DNA from: Scylla paramamosain
Lineage: Eukaryota; Arthropoda; Malacostraca; Decapoda; Portunidae
Reading direction: 5' to 3'
Assembly (NCBI RefSeq): GCF_035594125.1
Contig: NC_087191.1
Span: 3,296,967-3,360,966 of the forward strand
DNA length: 64,000 nt
The stretch's first letter is position 1, and the number at the start of each line of letters is the position of its first letter. The position numbers and the translations under genes are program-made. A model generated the notes under the pieces. It saw only the letters and a program-made list of their open reading frames with translations. It ran no database searches and had not been told where the DNA came from. Positions 14,018-27,705 of the stretch are shown here, in pieces.

Positions 14018-14140
14018 GGTTCTAGGACAGTTCACTGCTGGACATTTCGCTCCTGGACACTTTGCTACCAGCTATCTCATTATCGGCCAATTTGTTACTA
14101 GGACAATTTGCTACTATGTCATTTCGCTATCAGTTTATGT
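14018..14140. repeat. MULE left terminal inverted repeat, six-word array
   Basis: This is complementary to 16302-16424 with good identity over its whole length. From 14040 it is made of about six consecutive 15-16 bp words of the type GGACAATTTGCTACTA (variants GGACATTTCGCTCCT, GGACACTTTGCTACC, GGCCAATTTGTTACTA, TGTCATTTCGCTATCA). A tandem word array is a plausible transposase-binding array (inference). Confidence 0.85.
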
Positions 14141-14148
14141 AGTAAAAG

Positions 14149-14359
<211 letters not shown>

Positions 14360-14459
14360 AAAAAATGAAGTTAAAAGTGTTTTAAGTTATGAGCAATTCC
14401 ACGAAGATATTGGAGTTTATTTGAAGGATCATACTATTCTAGTAATCTTTTTACACGTT

Positions 14460-15730
14460 AATCAGCCTCCCTGTATTTTTTTCTTCGAGGTTACGCTGTC
14501 TCCACGGTTGAGATGGGAAATTCTTGTTGTACTAAGAGCCTCTTCATTTTTCAGAGCATTTATAAGGTACCAAATAATCGGATGAACATTGGTCATTGAA
14601 GTTTTTAATGCATTGTGAAATCCTTCAATATAGTTATTTGTGAGTGGCATACCATTTTCAGTGCGTTCATGAACATTCCATAACTGAACAGGGAAGACTG
14701 GCTCGATTCTTCGCTTTCGTTGGCCACTACCTCTCACTCCTCCAATATAATAGGTTTCGAAATATGAAACAAGCTCTTGTGGAAAATCGTCGTCATCAGT
14801 TAATTAATTCTTCAAAGGCTTCAATGACATCATCAATGGGAAGGAAAGCAAGTGCAGACTTGTCTGACTTTTAGACTAAAATCATCATCATGGTGATATC
14901 GCTGTTTCAAACCTATTTTTATAACTTGTAAATATTTTGCAAGAGGTGAAATAAGCAACAGGTAACATCTGAATTAGGATATTTATTTAAGAAACTATCG
15001 ATGGCCGCTTTTTCAAAATCCATCATCACAGTGTCTGGTTCGACATTATGCACGAGTTCTTTTAGCGTAGTAAATAGTCTATTTTATGTATTTTGTGTCT
15101 TATTTGGAAACAAGGCAAACATTCTCAGAACAATAATGCCGTTGTCTTGAATATGTAAAGTATACAGTTGATAGTAAATAATTGGGCTACTTTTAAAGGT
15201 TCCATCTACAGTCCAGTTCTTAGCCCCTATGATGTCATAAATACCCGAGTCTGTTGCAAATATTAGAATTCTTTTGGTATCATGTTCACCACTGTCAAAC
15301 TGCAGAAACTTCAAACCGTTCTCAGCGCTGCATTACTGATCAGGAATCAAATAATCATGTCTTTCCTGAGGTATAGAAGTAATCTATCTTCTACTTGTCT
15401 CCAACGCCTTAACGACCCAACGATGAGGTTGAAGGTATTTCTGAAAGAGCACATTCATTCATATTGGAGGTTTCTTTACATAATACTGTCCGAGGTGCAT
15501 CTTGTGTGGAAATAGACCACCTTCATTTGATGTTTTGCTGTTATTGCCTCCACTCTTGTAGCTGTAGCACTGTGATTATGCTCACCAACAGTCTTAACGA
15601 TTTTGTTTTCACCATCACCAACAAAGGTGTGTACGCGAGCTTTACACAATCTATTTTCGCACATCCAATACTGTTTTGAACCATCCTTATTCGCTTTGTG
15701 TTTATCATAGATATAATTTAGATCATCCAC
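14460..15730 (-). pseudogene. FLYWCH-finger MULE transposase, degenerate
   Basis: On the minus strand, 15730-15480 encodes a FLYWCH-type zinc finger (YIYDKHKANKDGSKQYWMCE, then NRLCKARVHTF and VGEHNHSA, the C2H2 pattern). Then comes FATDSGIYDIIGAKNWTVDG with TFK (first catalytic Asp in DGTFK, 15192-15206). Then DTVMMDFEKAAIDSF (second Asp near 15020) and CCLFHL. Then TNNYIEGFHNALKTSM (putative catalytic Glu near 14625) and a C-terminal HPIIWYLINALKNEEAL. All three catalytic positions are still readable, but stops and frameshifts near 14880-14930, 14800, 15060 and 15330-15450 break the frame. The product would have cut and joined the element ends from the nucleus. Confidence 0.8.
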
Positions 15731-15788
15731 TAATTTCTTTTAATTTCTTGTTGAAGTAACGAGGCATGGATGATAGAAGAGGAAAAAA

Positions 15789-16063
<275 letters not shown>

Positions 16064-16301
16064 CAAATGCAGCTGCTGTAATTCACTGACGAACGTTGGT
16101 AGTAGACTGACCAAGGTTCATTGACTAACATCCAACATTAGTGTGGTGGTATTTGGCATCTTTTTTTTTCTCTTGAATTACTACATGTCTACCCAGCCTA
16201 TTCCAATCGTTAACCACTCTGTTAATGAACCAATATATACCTATGTTTCTCCTGAATCTGAGCTTTGCTAGCTTGTACCTATTTCCACGTGTCCTATCTG
16301 A

Positions 16302-16424
16302 CTACTATATGGTAGCGAAATGACATAATAGCAAATTGTTCTAGTAACGAATTGTCCGGTAACGAAATAGCTGGTAGTAAAGTGTCGGGGAGCGAAATGT
16401 CCAGTATCAAGGTGTCCGGTCATC
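16302..16424. repeat. MULE right terminal inverted repeat
   Basis: The reverse complement reads GATGACCGGACACC...CTGGACATTTCGCTCC and aligns with 14018-14140 base for base over the first 33 positions and beyond without visible gaps. It carries the same series of 15-16 bp words. Confidence 0.85.
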
Positions 16425-16433
16425 ATGAAAAAT
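16425..16433. repeat. right 9-bp target-site duplication of MULE
   Basis: ATGAAAAAT pairs with ATGGAAAAT at 14009-14017. Confidence 0.75.
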
Positions 16434-17464
16434 ATCACTGCGAAGGATTTTAATGGCTAGCATGTAGTCGAAAGGTGGAGGAGAAGGAGGAACAAGCCCT
16501 GAATTTTCCAAATTAGTTTTTAGCAAAGGTTCGATTGAAAAGTTAGAAACAGATGAGATGGCCTGAGGCTGATATAAAGGAAGGAAAGATGAAGAAGCAA
16601 AGTTATTAGAAATGTTTTTGTCTAGGTGACAGAAATCACGATGGGAGTTAGATCTTGAAAGATTTTGACATTTTTATTGATAAAAGAGTTTTTTGGCGAG
16701 TTGGAAGAGACATGGCATGATTCCAATGTAGAAGTTTAAAGTGAATGAGATTCAGGTGAAGCTCAAATACCTTTTGTGGGCCAGCTCGTGGGCCACAGCA
16801 AGGGAACAGGCTGTGTTAAATCAATGTTTGGAAGGTTTAGGGTAAAAGAAAGAGTGAGGAATGTACGCCTCCATGCCATACTCGTATACTATCACCTGTT
16901 GTGCGCTCAGCACACAGAGAAGGGTATCTGACACGAAAGCAGTAGCCATTCAAAGAAAAATCATAATATCATCTCAGGTAATTTAGTAAAGGAAAGATGG
17001 TATTCCACAAATTGAAAATTAAATCAAAGTCGCGGATGTTGCAGAAGTTTATGAAGAAAAAGTATAGCAGATTGTCAAGATACTTAGGTTTGATACCAAA
17101 TGCAGAGCAATCTTTAGATGGCAGGCTGTGAGTGTCCCTTTGTTTTGTGAGATACAAAGGGAAATGTTAAGTGAGGTCACAGTTGGATCATTGGAAAGTT
17201 CATAGCACCCCCTGATCCTCTATGAAAGCGGTGTTGTGTTTGAAACCTCACTGGGAATAACTATCTTTTCGGCAGGTGTCTACTGCCTCCTTCAGGCTTG
17301 ATGTCATCAAGGCTTAATAACGAATTACAGCACAGAGATTAAGATTTCCCCCTCATTGTTAATAAAGTTGAATTCACGTGATTCAAAATGGTGACAATGG
17401 TGCGCCACAGGCGAATTAGGATAATTCCTGAAAACACTAGCAAAGTGATCTGCAAATACGTCAG

Positions 17465-18415
17465 TCACTTGGCTTATTTTTTTTTCCCTTCTTTATTTCA
17501 ACCGGATGACACCACTGCTATCACATCTATCTCTAAAGCTATTCTCTTCGCTCAACTCGTGAAAACTCTACCTTGGACGATTCAGGGTTTGTTCCTCCTT
17601 CTCCTCCACCCTCTGACTACGTCATGCTACCTATTAAAATTCTTCGCATGATGTTTCCTACGCCCTCGCTGTCCTAAACCCTCGGAAGGCTTATGGACCT
17701 GATGGTTCGAAACTGCGCCTCCGTGCTTGCACCTTGCTTAGCCACTCTTTCAACTCTGTCAACATCTACCTTTCCTTCTTACTGGAAGTTTGCCTACATT
17801 CAGCCTGTTACTAAAAAAGGGTGATCGTTCTAATCCCTCAAACTGCCGTCCTATTGGTTTGATTTCCTGCCTATCTAAAGTTTTTGAATCTATCCTCGAC
17901 AGGAAGATTCTTAAACATCTATCACTTCACATCCTTCTATCTGATCGCCAGTATGGGTTCCTTTAAGGTCGCTCTACTGGTGATCTTCTCTGGCTTTCCT
18001 TGCTGAGTCTTGGTCATCCTCCTATAGAGAATTTGGCGAAACTTTTGATGCTGCATTAAATATATCAAAAGCTTTTGATAGAGTCTGGCACAAAGCTTTG
18101 ATTTCCGAACTATCCTCCTACAGCTTTTATCCTTCTCTCTGTAACTTTATCTCAAGTTTCTTTTCTGACAGTTGTATTATTGTTGCGGTAGAGGGTCACT
18201 GTTCTTTTCTTAAATCTATTAACAGTGGTGTTTCTCAGGGTTCTGTCCTGTCATCCACTCTCTTGCTATTATTCATCAATGATCTTCTAAACCAAATTTT
18301 TTTGTTCTATCCACTCCTACGCTGATGATACCACCCAGCACTTTTCCACCTGTTTTTATAAACGTCCAGCCATTCAGGAAGTAAACAGTTCACATGAGCC
18401 ACAGAATTTAAGACC
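17465..18415 (+). mobile_element. family B LINE fragment (RT region)
   Basis: The plus strand encodes, in shifting frames, the family B linker ([19 protein letters not shown]), the RT fingers (NCRPIGLISCLSKVFESILD-like near 17840-17900) and palm (MISELSSYSFYPSLCNFISS at 18098, then INSGVSQGSVLSSTLLLLF). The YADD region near 18315 is frameshifted. Both ends are truncated. It lies head-to-head with the minus-strand copy that ends at 17330. Confidence 0.75.
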
Positions 18416-18724
18416 CGCTGAGCATGATGCCGCGCCTGTCGGAAAGCATCCATGCTCTGAGGATCCCCGCAATGTCGGCGAAGACGAGTGAAGTCAGCAC
18501 GCTTCGCCCGTACAGGAACAGGGTCATCATGGGACCACCATGGGACCGGACGTTTACGACGTCCTTAAGAAGGATTGGAGAGCAACAGATTGTAATGTAT
18601 GAATAAAATATCTCGCATCCTCGTCAGAACTATCAAAGTCAATCAGCGAATGGTCAAGAGAAATGAGTCTGTAAAAAGCTGCCAATCAACCCTTTCTAGA
18701 TACCACTTGGGAATACGAAACGTT
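18416..18724 (-). mobile_element. remnant of an I-type LINE linker
   Basis: The minus-strand sequence around 18540-18560 (GACCACCATGGGACCGGACG on the plus strand) corresponds to the endonuclease-RT linker of family A near 10580-10610, but is clearly diverged and probably represents a related family. There is no intact frame. Confidence 0.4.
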
Positions 18725-19707
18725 GTATCAGTTGATTGATTCATTCATTGATTTGGGGCCGCAACATCGCGGTCATATGGCGATGCTTCGAAACGGAAGA
18801 TACAATTAATGCCACCATAACAGATACAACCAAAATGTTTAGGGAAACTCGGATGAGGCACATATAGTTGAGAACGTGACTCGCGGGAGACGGCCACACA
18901 GGAGCCTGACTCGGGAAGACGTTGGACTCAATACCAGCACCTCAACAGCAAGGACTGGCGACGCAAGTCCAAAGGGAGGACAACAGCATCCACCAGTAAG
19001 TTAGGTAGGGATTAGGGATGAGTGGAACGTACCAGTTGCCAAGCTTCAGCCAAGCTTCAGAGGAATAAGACTCATAACCATGCTCCAAATCTAAAGGAAG
19101 AAGAGAAGCAGGGTTTGTTTATTAGTTCCTCAAGGGAAATGAGCCAAAATCTTGGATTGACAGCGTCTTCATACATGCTGCCTTAATATAATGAAGGTAA
19201 GGTACCCAAATCAAGCGTCTATCAAATACAAGTCCCAGGAAATGAGTTTCCTCCACGCAAGAAATTCTTCGATCATATAGATATATATCTAGGTAAAGGT
19301 GAACACCACGAAGGCGGCAAAAATGTATGGCCAGTCTTTGAAGCCGAGAAACGAAGTCCTCGTGTTGCAGCCCAATGAGAAATCCTACTAATTACTATCT
19401 GTAACTTCCTCTCAATCAAAGGCATCCGCGCCGCAGAAAAAAGAGATCGTCAAGTCATCGACATGTAAGCTACCACGAACTCCTCTTGGAAGCATAGCAA
19501 TGACACTGTTTATATCCACAGCGAAAAGTGTGACACTGACGAGTATACTTTCTTACAGCACACCATCCTCAAATGGGCGAACTTCAGACAGAACGCCCCC
19601 AATGCGTACCCAATCCATACTCATAAAAAGAAAAAAAAAAAAAAAGACGAGATGAAAACTGCTGTATGAAAATAGGGAGTCGTCTACTGAGAACGAACTC
19701 GAACTGA

Positions 19708-20000
19708 ATTCAGCCTGTTCCTAATAAGGGTGACCGTTCTAATCCCTCAAACTACCGTCTTATTGCTTTAATTTCCTGCCTATCTAAAGTTTTTTAATCT
19801 ATCCTCAATAGAAAGATTCTTAAACATCTATTACTTCATAACATTCTATCTGATCGCCAGTTTTTGTTCCGTCAAGGCCACTCTACTGGTGATCTTCTTG
19901 CTTTCCTTACTGAGTCTTAGTCATCCTCTTTTAGAGATTTTGGTGAAACTTTTGCTGTTGGCTTAGACATATCAAAAGCCGTGTCACATGCTTTCTCTAA
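19708..20000 (+). mobile_element. family B LINE fragment nested in family A
   Basis: The plus strand carries the family B RT stretch from '[19 protein letters not shown]' to 'GLDISKA', ending at a poly-A run (20000-20018). It is inserted in a minus-strand family A copy. Confidence 0.7.
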
Positions 20001-21181
20001 AAAAAAAAAAAAAAAAAAGACTATTGTTACCTGATGCTATTTAATAGCGAATGCTTCACATATATAAGATTCTAGAGATAAAAGAGCATCAGACGTAGAC
20101 CTCATTTTCCGACAACCATATTGGACAGGCGACAAGTAATTGCCTCTTTCCAAGTACCACATAAGCCTGACATTTATCACCTTTTCCAGCAACTTAGAAA
20201 TACGTGAAATTAAACAAATTGATCGATGACTGGTCGCTAACTGATGGTCTTTTCAGGCATGGGAATGGGGATAATTACATCAACACCCCAAGGAGATGGA
20301 AAATCACCAGTATTACAAATAAAGTTATAGAGGTCAAGTAGAAAGGTAAAAGTTTCATTGGACGTGTAACCCAAAAAGGAACATGGAATGTCATTGGGGT
20401 CCGATGACGAATCATGGCACTACTGGGACCAAGCCATGCATAGGTCGGACAAAGAAAATGGGACATTATAAGTCTCTTGACCAGGGGTGAGGCTAAAGTG
20501 ATGTGAACAGCTTCCAAATGTCGACGTCTTAGGGTGTGCCACCATCTTCCCACCATAGGATGAAACAGGTGGAGGAGGTGCAGAATACTTACTAGATATC
20601 TTGCGGATTCTTTTAAAGACCTCGGTGAGTGGAGTGCTAACTGTGATGGAGGAGACATAACTCTTCCAAGACTTCCGCTGAGCCCTCTTTAAGGTGCGAC
20701 GCGCGCGGGGACATGTTTGTCGAAAAGCCTCCAAACAATGGATGTCGTCACGATATCATCGAACGCAAGAAAAGGCAGCACGCTTTTCTAGAACAGCGGC
20801 CGTACATTCTGCATTCCACTAGGGAACAGGACGTTTAGAATACCGGCCAGAGGTCTCACGGATGGATTGAAGAGCAGTGGAGTGTTAGACATCAGTGAAG
20901 TATGTTGCAGTCTCATCACAATTTCCTATCTCATTTACTGAGAGAGCAGGGGTACTGATTTCCGTGAATAGCCGCCAATTCGCCTTATCTAGACGCCACC
21001 GTGGAGGACGTGGTCGTGGGGCAGAATCAGTTGACTCTAATAAAATTGGAAAGTGATCGCTTCCATATAAATCTGGTAAAACATTCCAATCAAAATAAAG
21101 AAACGAATTAGAGTACAGAGAGTGGGATCTATTGCTGTAAAACTATAAAAAAACGGGTCATGTCCCCAGAGTTTAAAATCT

Positions 21182-21655
21182 CTAATCCTGAATCCTCGGT
21201 AAAAGCAAATTAAAGACCACTAGGGCTGACAGTTTCATCAACCCACAAAAGATGGCGGCCATTGAAGTCTCCCAATAAAAAAAAAAAAAAATAGAAGGAA
21301 GAGCATTTAAAAGATTATCAAGTGCATTTTTTTCTATAGGAACATTAGGAGGGAGATTCAGACTGCACAACGTATAAAACCGATTTATAAAAACCTGCAG
21401 TGGTGAGTGAATCTGCTGGTGGATAAAATTGATATCTGTTCGAACAAAGATGGCAGTACCACCGTGGTGTCTCTGACCAAGAAATAGAGTGGAGAAGAAA
21501 GCACAATACCCAACAGGACTAAAGTGAGTTGATTCTCCGAGTATCATCTCTTGCAAATAAATGCAAACAGAAAGAAACCTAGAGATCAATACCCGGACTT
21601 CCTCCCAGGAGGCAAGCAAACCACAATTCCACAGCAGGATTTTAAATAGTGTCAT
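21182..21655 (-). pseudogene. family A endonuclease domain, open 157-codon fragment
   Basis: This frame starts MTLFKILLWNCGLLASWEEV, the AP-endonuclease-like opening (LLWN, the metal-binding Asn region), followed by CIYLQEMILGESTHF (catalytic Glu position), HHGGTAIFVRTDI and LCSLNLPPNV. In the family the next block should be a GDFNGRHP motif; here the frame reads YWETSMAAIF because of a frameshift at the poly-A-like run near 21280-21290. The enzyme would nick target DNA to prime reverse transcription. It is truncated by indels before the active-site SDH motif. Confidence 0.65.
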
Positions 21656-22189
21656 TTTGAGTGGGTTTACAGGGAAGCCCCAGAGTGAAGCTCCCCTTTG
21701 GCAATATGACCAAGTACCTTGCTCGGGAAGCGAGGCTTATCTAAAAGTACATTGCCTGTATACACAGATACCTGAGATTGATTAACTGGCGTGGGAGATA
21801 GCTGCTTACACATGAGTCTGAAACTCCTGAAGAGACTGAAGAAGGAGGAGGAATCCTCGGCTAAGACGTATTGGTATCGCTCCTGGAGGAGGACCTATTA
21901 GAAAGACGAGTAGAGAAACCCTCTATGTCCATTTTGGATGTGGAAGAATCACTATGATTAACAATACCTGGCTCAGGGTCATCTGATGCTTACACGGATC
22001 TTTCTAGGAGGAACGTCTAAGTTTAAGGATTCAGCAGATCCCCGGGAACGTTTCTGTTGGGTTGGAGAAAGCTTGAGAGACTCGTTTGCATTTGTCTATG
22101 GAGGTTTTAAAAACCTTGGGGGTCGTTCGTGGTTGAGCATCCATGAGGGAATATATAAGGAATACTTGAATCAGCGATTGCTGACTTAG

Positions 22190-22555
22190 TATTCAATGAC
22201 TGTCTTTATTATCTATCAGTCAAGGGGTTAAAGTACATTAGGGAAACAATTATTTCTGGGCTTATTTAGATTGGCAATCTTGGACTCGTGTTCAAGTGCC
22301 TTTCTTCAGTCAGAAGGTGAAAAATCATAATGAAAAATATAATTTGTCCTAATTTGAATTAGCAATCGTGGATTAACTACTCAGTGACTGTACTACTGGT
22401 AAAATAAGAAAAAAAAACATTAAGAAAATAACAATTCCTGGCCTCACTTGAATTAACACTTGTCAAATAGATGTTCAATGTCTTTATCATCAGTCAAAGT
22501 ATTAAAGAGCAATACGGAAGCAGTACTTTCTGTACTTATTTGAATTGGGCTTTCT
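22190..22555. repeat. degenerate ~90-bp tandem repeat, four units
   Basis: Units beginning near 22193, 22295, 22381 and 22468 share the frame TCA(A/G)TGACTGT.TTTAT, CAGTCAA..G.TTAAAG, AACAATT.CTGG.CT.A.TT and GAATT.GCA. Spacing between units is about 85-100 bp. Divergence between units is high. Part of the unit resembles 3410-3450. Confidence 0.5.
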
Positions 22556-22932
22556 TTTATTATCAACACGATAAGCACATTTTTACCTTGGTGTTGAAAG
22601 GCACTGAAGTGTGAATGTCCCACAAATAGGATCTCAAATTCCTCCCGACAAATACTGAGTTTCTAATGCACAGGTTGGGAAATCCACGACAAAGACAACT
22701 CAACACCTGATGCCTTTAGTGGAGCAGCCAGCCGTTAACTGGTCGAACAGTCCACTACAGCTACACTCAAGATACCTACATCCTAGCGCTCACTTCATTT
22801 CTACAACCTTCAGGAAGAGTAACCATAGCGTGTTTCTGTGGTAATGCAAGGGGAAACATTAATACGCTTTTATTATTCAAATATTTTGTCTCGCTTCGGT
22901 CACCCATTGTTTTCTGGTTTCTAGAGGTAAAG

Positions 22933-24340
<1,408 letters not shown>

Positions 24341-24349
24341 TTCAAATAG

Positions 24350-24500
24350 AAATATGTGAATGGGATGAACGCAGTAATCGGGTTGTTTCTGCAAAATCAT
24401 TAGGAAACTTTTAAAGAGTAGACAAATTTATGAACGGAAATAGGTATGTTTCGTTAAGGGACTGTCACGTGTAGGCCAGATGGCCAGATGTTGTGGCGCC
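24350..24500 (+). mobile_element. family D LINE, 3' terminal remnant
   Basis: The plus strand reads VVSAKSLGNF, then FMNGNRYVS, and ends GACTGTCACGTGTAGGCCAG, matching the protein C-terminus and 3' UTR of the family D copy at 55780-55930 (GACTCACATGTGTAGGCCTG). It is short and diverged. Confidence 0.55.
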
Positions 24501-24851
24501 TTATCGTTAAATCAGTTACGGACGAGGCATCCTTCCCCTCCACCTATTTCACTCATTTGTGACAGTTACCTATGCATTATTATATAATCATAGATCAATG
24601 AAGCTGTACAGCATTTATCAGTCTCGATAGATAGTAGTAATGAAGTAACTGAATTATGACAGACCGAGTTAACAGAATTAAGATTATATAGTTGATTTAA
24701 GGTGACGAGAAAGCACCGCTTCCATCACCTAATAGTCAATACTAAGAAAAATAAAAGAATAAAGGAAAAGAAAAAAAAAACAGTTAGAATAATAAAAAAA
24801 AAAGATGGAAGCAGCTCCCTCCTCCAGTGGCAAAACACAATAGGTCACTAT

Positions 24852-25055
<204 letters not shown>

Positions 25056-25616
25056 TTTTCCTCTTTTAAATCAGGCTCCGCTCCCGCTTCCATTCACAGG
25101 CCAAATTGCAGGCAATAAGAGAAGAAAGGAATAATAACTTTCCAGAGCCACTCATGTATGCATTGTTCTCTCCCTACTCAGCTGGTAACACTACAACACG
25201 GTTTTCCTAATAATGTTCATACCACAGTTCATGGAAGCATCAATTCTTTTCGATGTTTAAGGTTTCTAACATGATCCGTATTTTTTTTTTTTTCCTACCG
25301 TCGCATTGAAAAAAAAAAAAAGGTACACATTATATGTAAAGTAAGAAATCTTCGTTGGCTTAAGGGAAGCTACAGAAGATCAGACACTTTTGTCAGTTCC
25401 TTATAAATGAAATCGACCTTTATTTCTTGTTATTTACTTGATCTCTCGTTTTATGTAATTGCATAATTATGATCTCCAGTTATAATATTAAAAAATAGTA
25501 GCACTGGTGGCAAAATAACGCTGAAAACATATACATACACATTGTAAACTAGTACATAAAAAAAAAAAGTATCACCGGCTGGCGCTTCTTTGCATAATTT
25601 GCGTTAGCGGTTATCA

Positions 25617-25619
<3 letters not shown>

Positions 25620-25702
<83 letters not shown>
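25620..25702. repeat. (GA)n microsatellite
   Basis: A pure GA tract. A second short (CT)n lies at 26041-26068. Between and around them (25056-26950) I find no gene. A weak match to the family A terminal segment (CCTCTCCAAGTATCAGAG near 26735) suggests an old fragment. Confidence 0.95.
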
Positions 25703-25704
<2 letters not shown>

Positions 25705-26037
25705 CCTCTCCCAGCTGACAATGCCGGTCTTTCAAATTTCTGTTATATACTATCTTAAAATTAAGGATTGTGTTATATATGTGAAAGCGTATCAGGGAAA
25801 CGCAGATTATATCAATAAACGTATGATTTTCTCGATTTATAGAATGATAAGTATTGATGAGTTTTGTACAGGTTGTATTTCCATTAGAATGAATGACCTT
25901 TGCTGTCTAACACAGTAATAATGGATAAGTGCTACTGATCTAACATCTTGAAAAAATGTTAATAGCCTCTCCCATGTTCATATGAGGTCTCTGTTCCTCA
26001 CTAGTCTTTTCCATAAGGCTCTGTGGGTGTCTTCTGC

Positions 26038-26071
<34 letters not shown>

Positions 26072-26954
26072 ATCATTATACAGTCCTTTCATCTTTTCTT
26101 TGGCCTGCCTTGTCTCTTCCATCCACTTCCATATCTACCATTCTTCTGCCGACGTAAATGTTCATCCCTTCTTTTAATATGTTTAGACCAATTCATTTTA
26201 TTTTCTTGTATTTTCTTCGACACCTCCGTTACGTGGGCTGTTCATGTTATTGAATAATTTTCCATTCTATCTATCCTTGTGAATGTCTTGACACCCAGTG
26301 TAATAGTGCCGTGCCGTGTGAAGCCCGCCTCCCAAGCCTCGTGTAGAGCGTCACCTGTTTCAGAATGGTATTTAGAAACAATGTGTAACGTACCAAAATG
26401 CAGGCATTTAATATTTCATTTTCAAATAAAGTATATTCTGAACCAAATTTTTTATTTACACTTTTTAAAATTATTTTATCTTTACACAAGAGGAGAAATT
26501 GGTCACACCAAATTAAAGACTATATGTTATTGAGATGAATATAAGATAAATTATTAATAATTACAAACACAACATGATCATTTGACAACCCGTGTGTATA
26601 AAAGTGTATAAAAGGTTAATGAATGTAACACAAAATACAATAAAATGGAATAACGGGATAAAAAAAAATTACATACATACAGTCTGAAACAAATTATAAT
26701 GTAATAACTAGAATATATGAAGACAGGCAGTCCTCTCCAAGTATCAGAGCCATTCGTCCTCGGGAATCGGGAAAGGCATCGCTTTACTTGGTGACTGGAC
26801 CAACAGCAACACAGTCAGGGGAAATGTTGATGCCACACTCATTCCTTATTCCACTGAAGGCTGCTTGTTGAGGATGAACTTCAACAGAGTAGGAGTATAC
26901 ATAATCACGTCAAACACATTAAAAAGAAACCAAACGCTACCCTCACCAACATAA

Positions 26955-27471
26955 AAAAAAAGATTAACTGGACCGACAACGAATATCAAACTTCATCTGG
27001 TAAAAGCAAGTATGCCACCCTTCCCAATATTACGTCCAACCCTTCAGTAATTCAACAACTCACGGAGGGAAGCCACAGAACGCCTGACTTCTGATCTCTC
27101 TCTACAATTTCTGATTAGGGCAGACCAAACTTAAATGTTCAATGTCTCAAAAGATTATTTTTTCCATCTAACAACTACACACAACCTTCTAGATAATTAT
27201 CCCGTCTTCTCTAGTGACACTCAACTGTCCACCTCTTCTGCACTGAAAATCCTCAGTCTGTCCTGTACTTATAATCAAAACTGGAAGCTTTGAATCTCAT
27301 TTCTAGCTAAAACAGCTTCTATGAAGTTTGTATCACCCCCACCCCTCAGCTACTAACTCTCTATAGGAGCGTTATCCGACCATGTATGGGGGGAGGGGTT
27401 CCATTCATACTGCTCCTTTAGACAGGGTGGAATCAAAAGTTTTTCGTCTTATCAACTCCTTTCCTCTAACT
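26955..27471 (+). mobile_element. older family B copy, left part (continues at 30908)
   Basis: The plus strand encodes the family B RT C-terminal region in broken frames. It stops at TCCTCTAACT (27471), where a younger family B copy is inserted, and continues at AACTGGTTGTCTTCAGCC (30908). Together the two flanks rebuild the family's CTAACTGACTGTCTTCAGCC stretch. Confidence 0.75.
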
Positions 27472-27705
27472 TTTTGGAGGAGGCAGTAGACACCTGCCAA
27501 AACGGTGAAGTCTAAAGCACTGTTCAGGGGGTGCTGTGAACTTATCATTAAACCCAGCTGTGACCTCACTGAACGTTTCCCTTTGTGTCTCACAACACAA
27601 GGAGGCAGTCACAGCCTGCCCTCTAAAGACAACTCTCTTCCTCCACACAAAACTACAAGCACCTAATAACACACACACCCTTCACTCAAAAATTTTAAAA
27701 TCATC

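Larger units (their letters stand above)
18727..22180 (-). mobile_element. family A LINE copy, normal order, with a nested family B insert
   Basis: Minus-strand order: ORF1 tail (22150-21785, with QQKRSRGSAESLNLDV near 22050), then GATAAGCC and ORF2 endonuclease (21750-21182), linker (20734-20275), RT and 3' terminal block GGGGCCGCAACATCGCGGTC at 18755. Much of the RT-RNase H part and the 51-bp repeat are missing. A plus-strand family B fragment (19708-20000) is embedded. This copy shows the normal ORF1-ORF2 junction and is the reference for recognising the inversion at 4946-11588. Confidence 0.7.
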
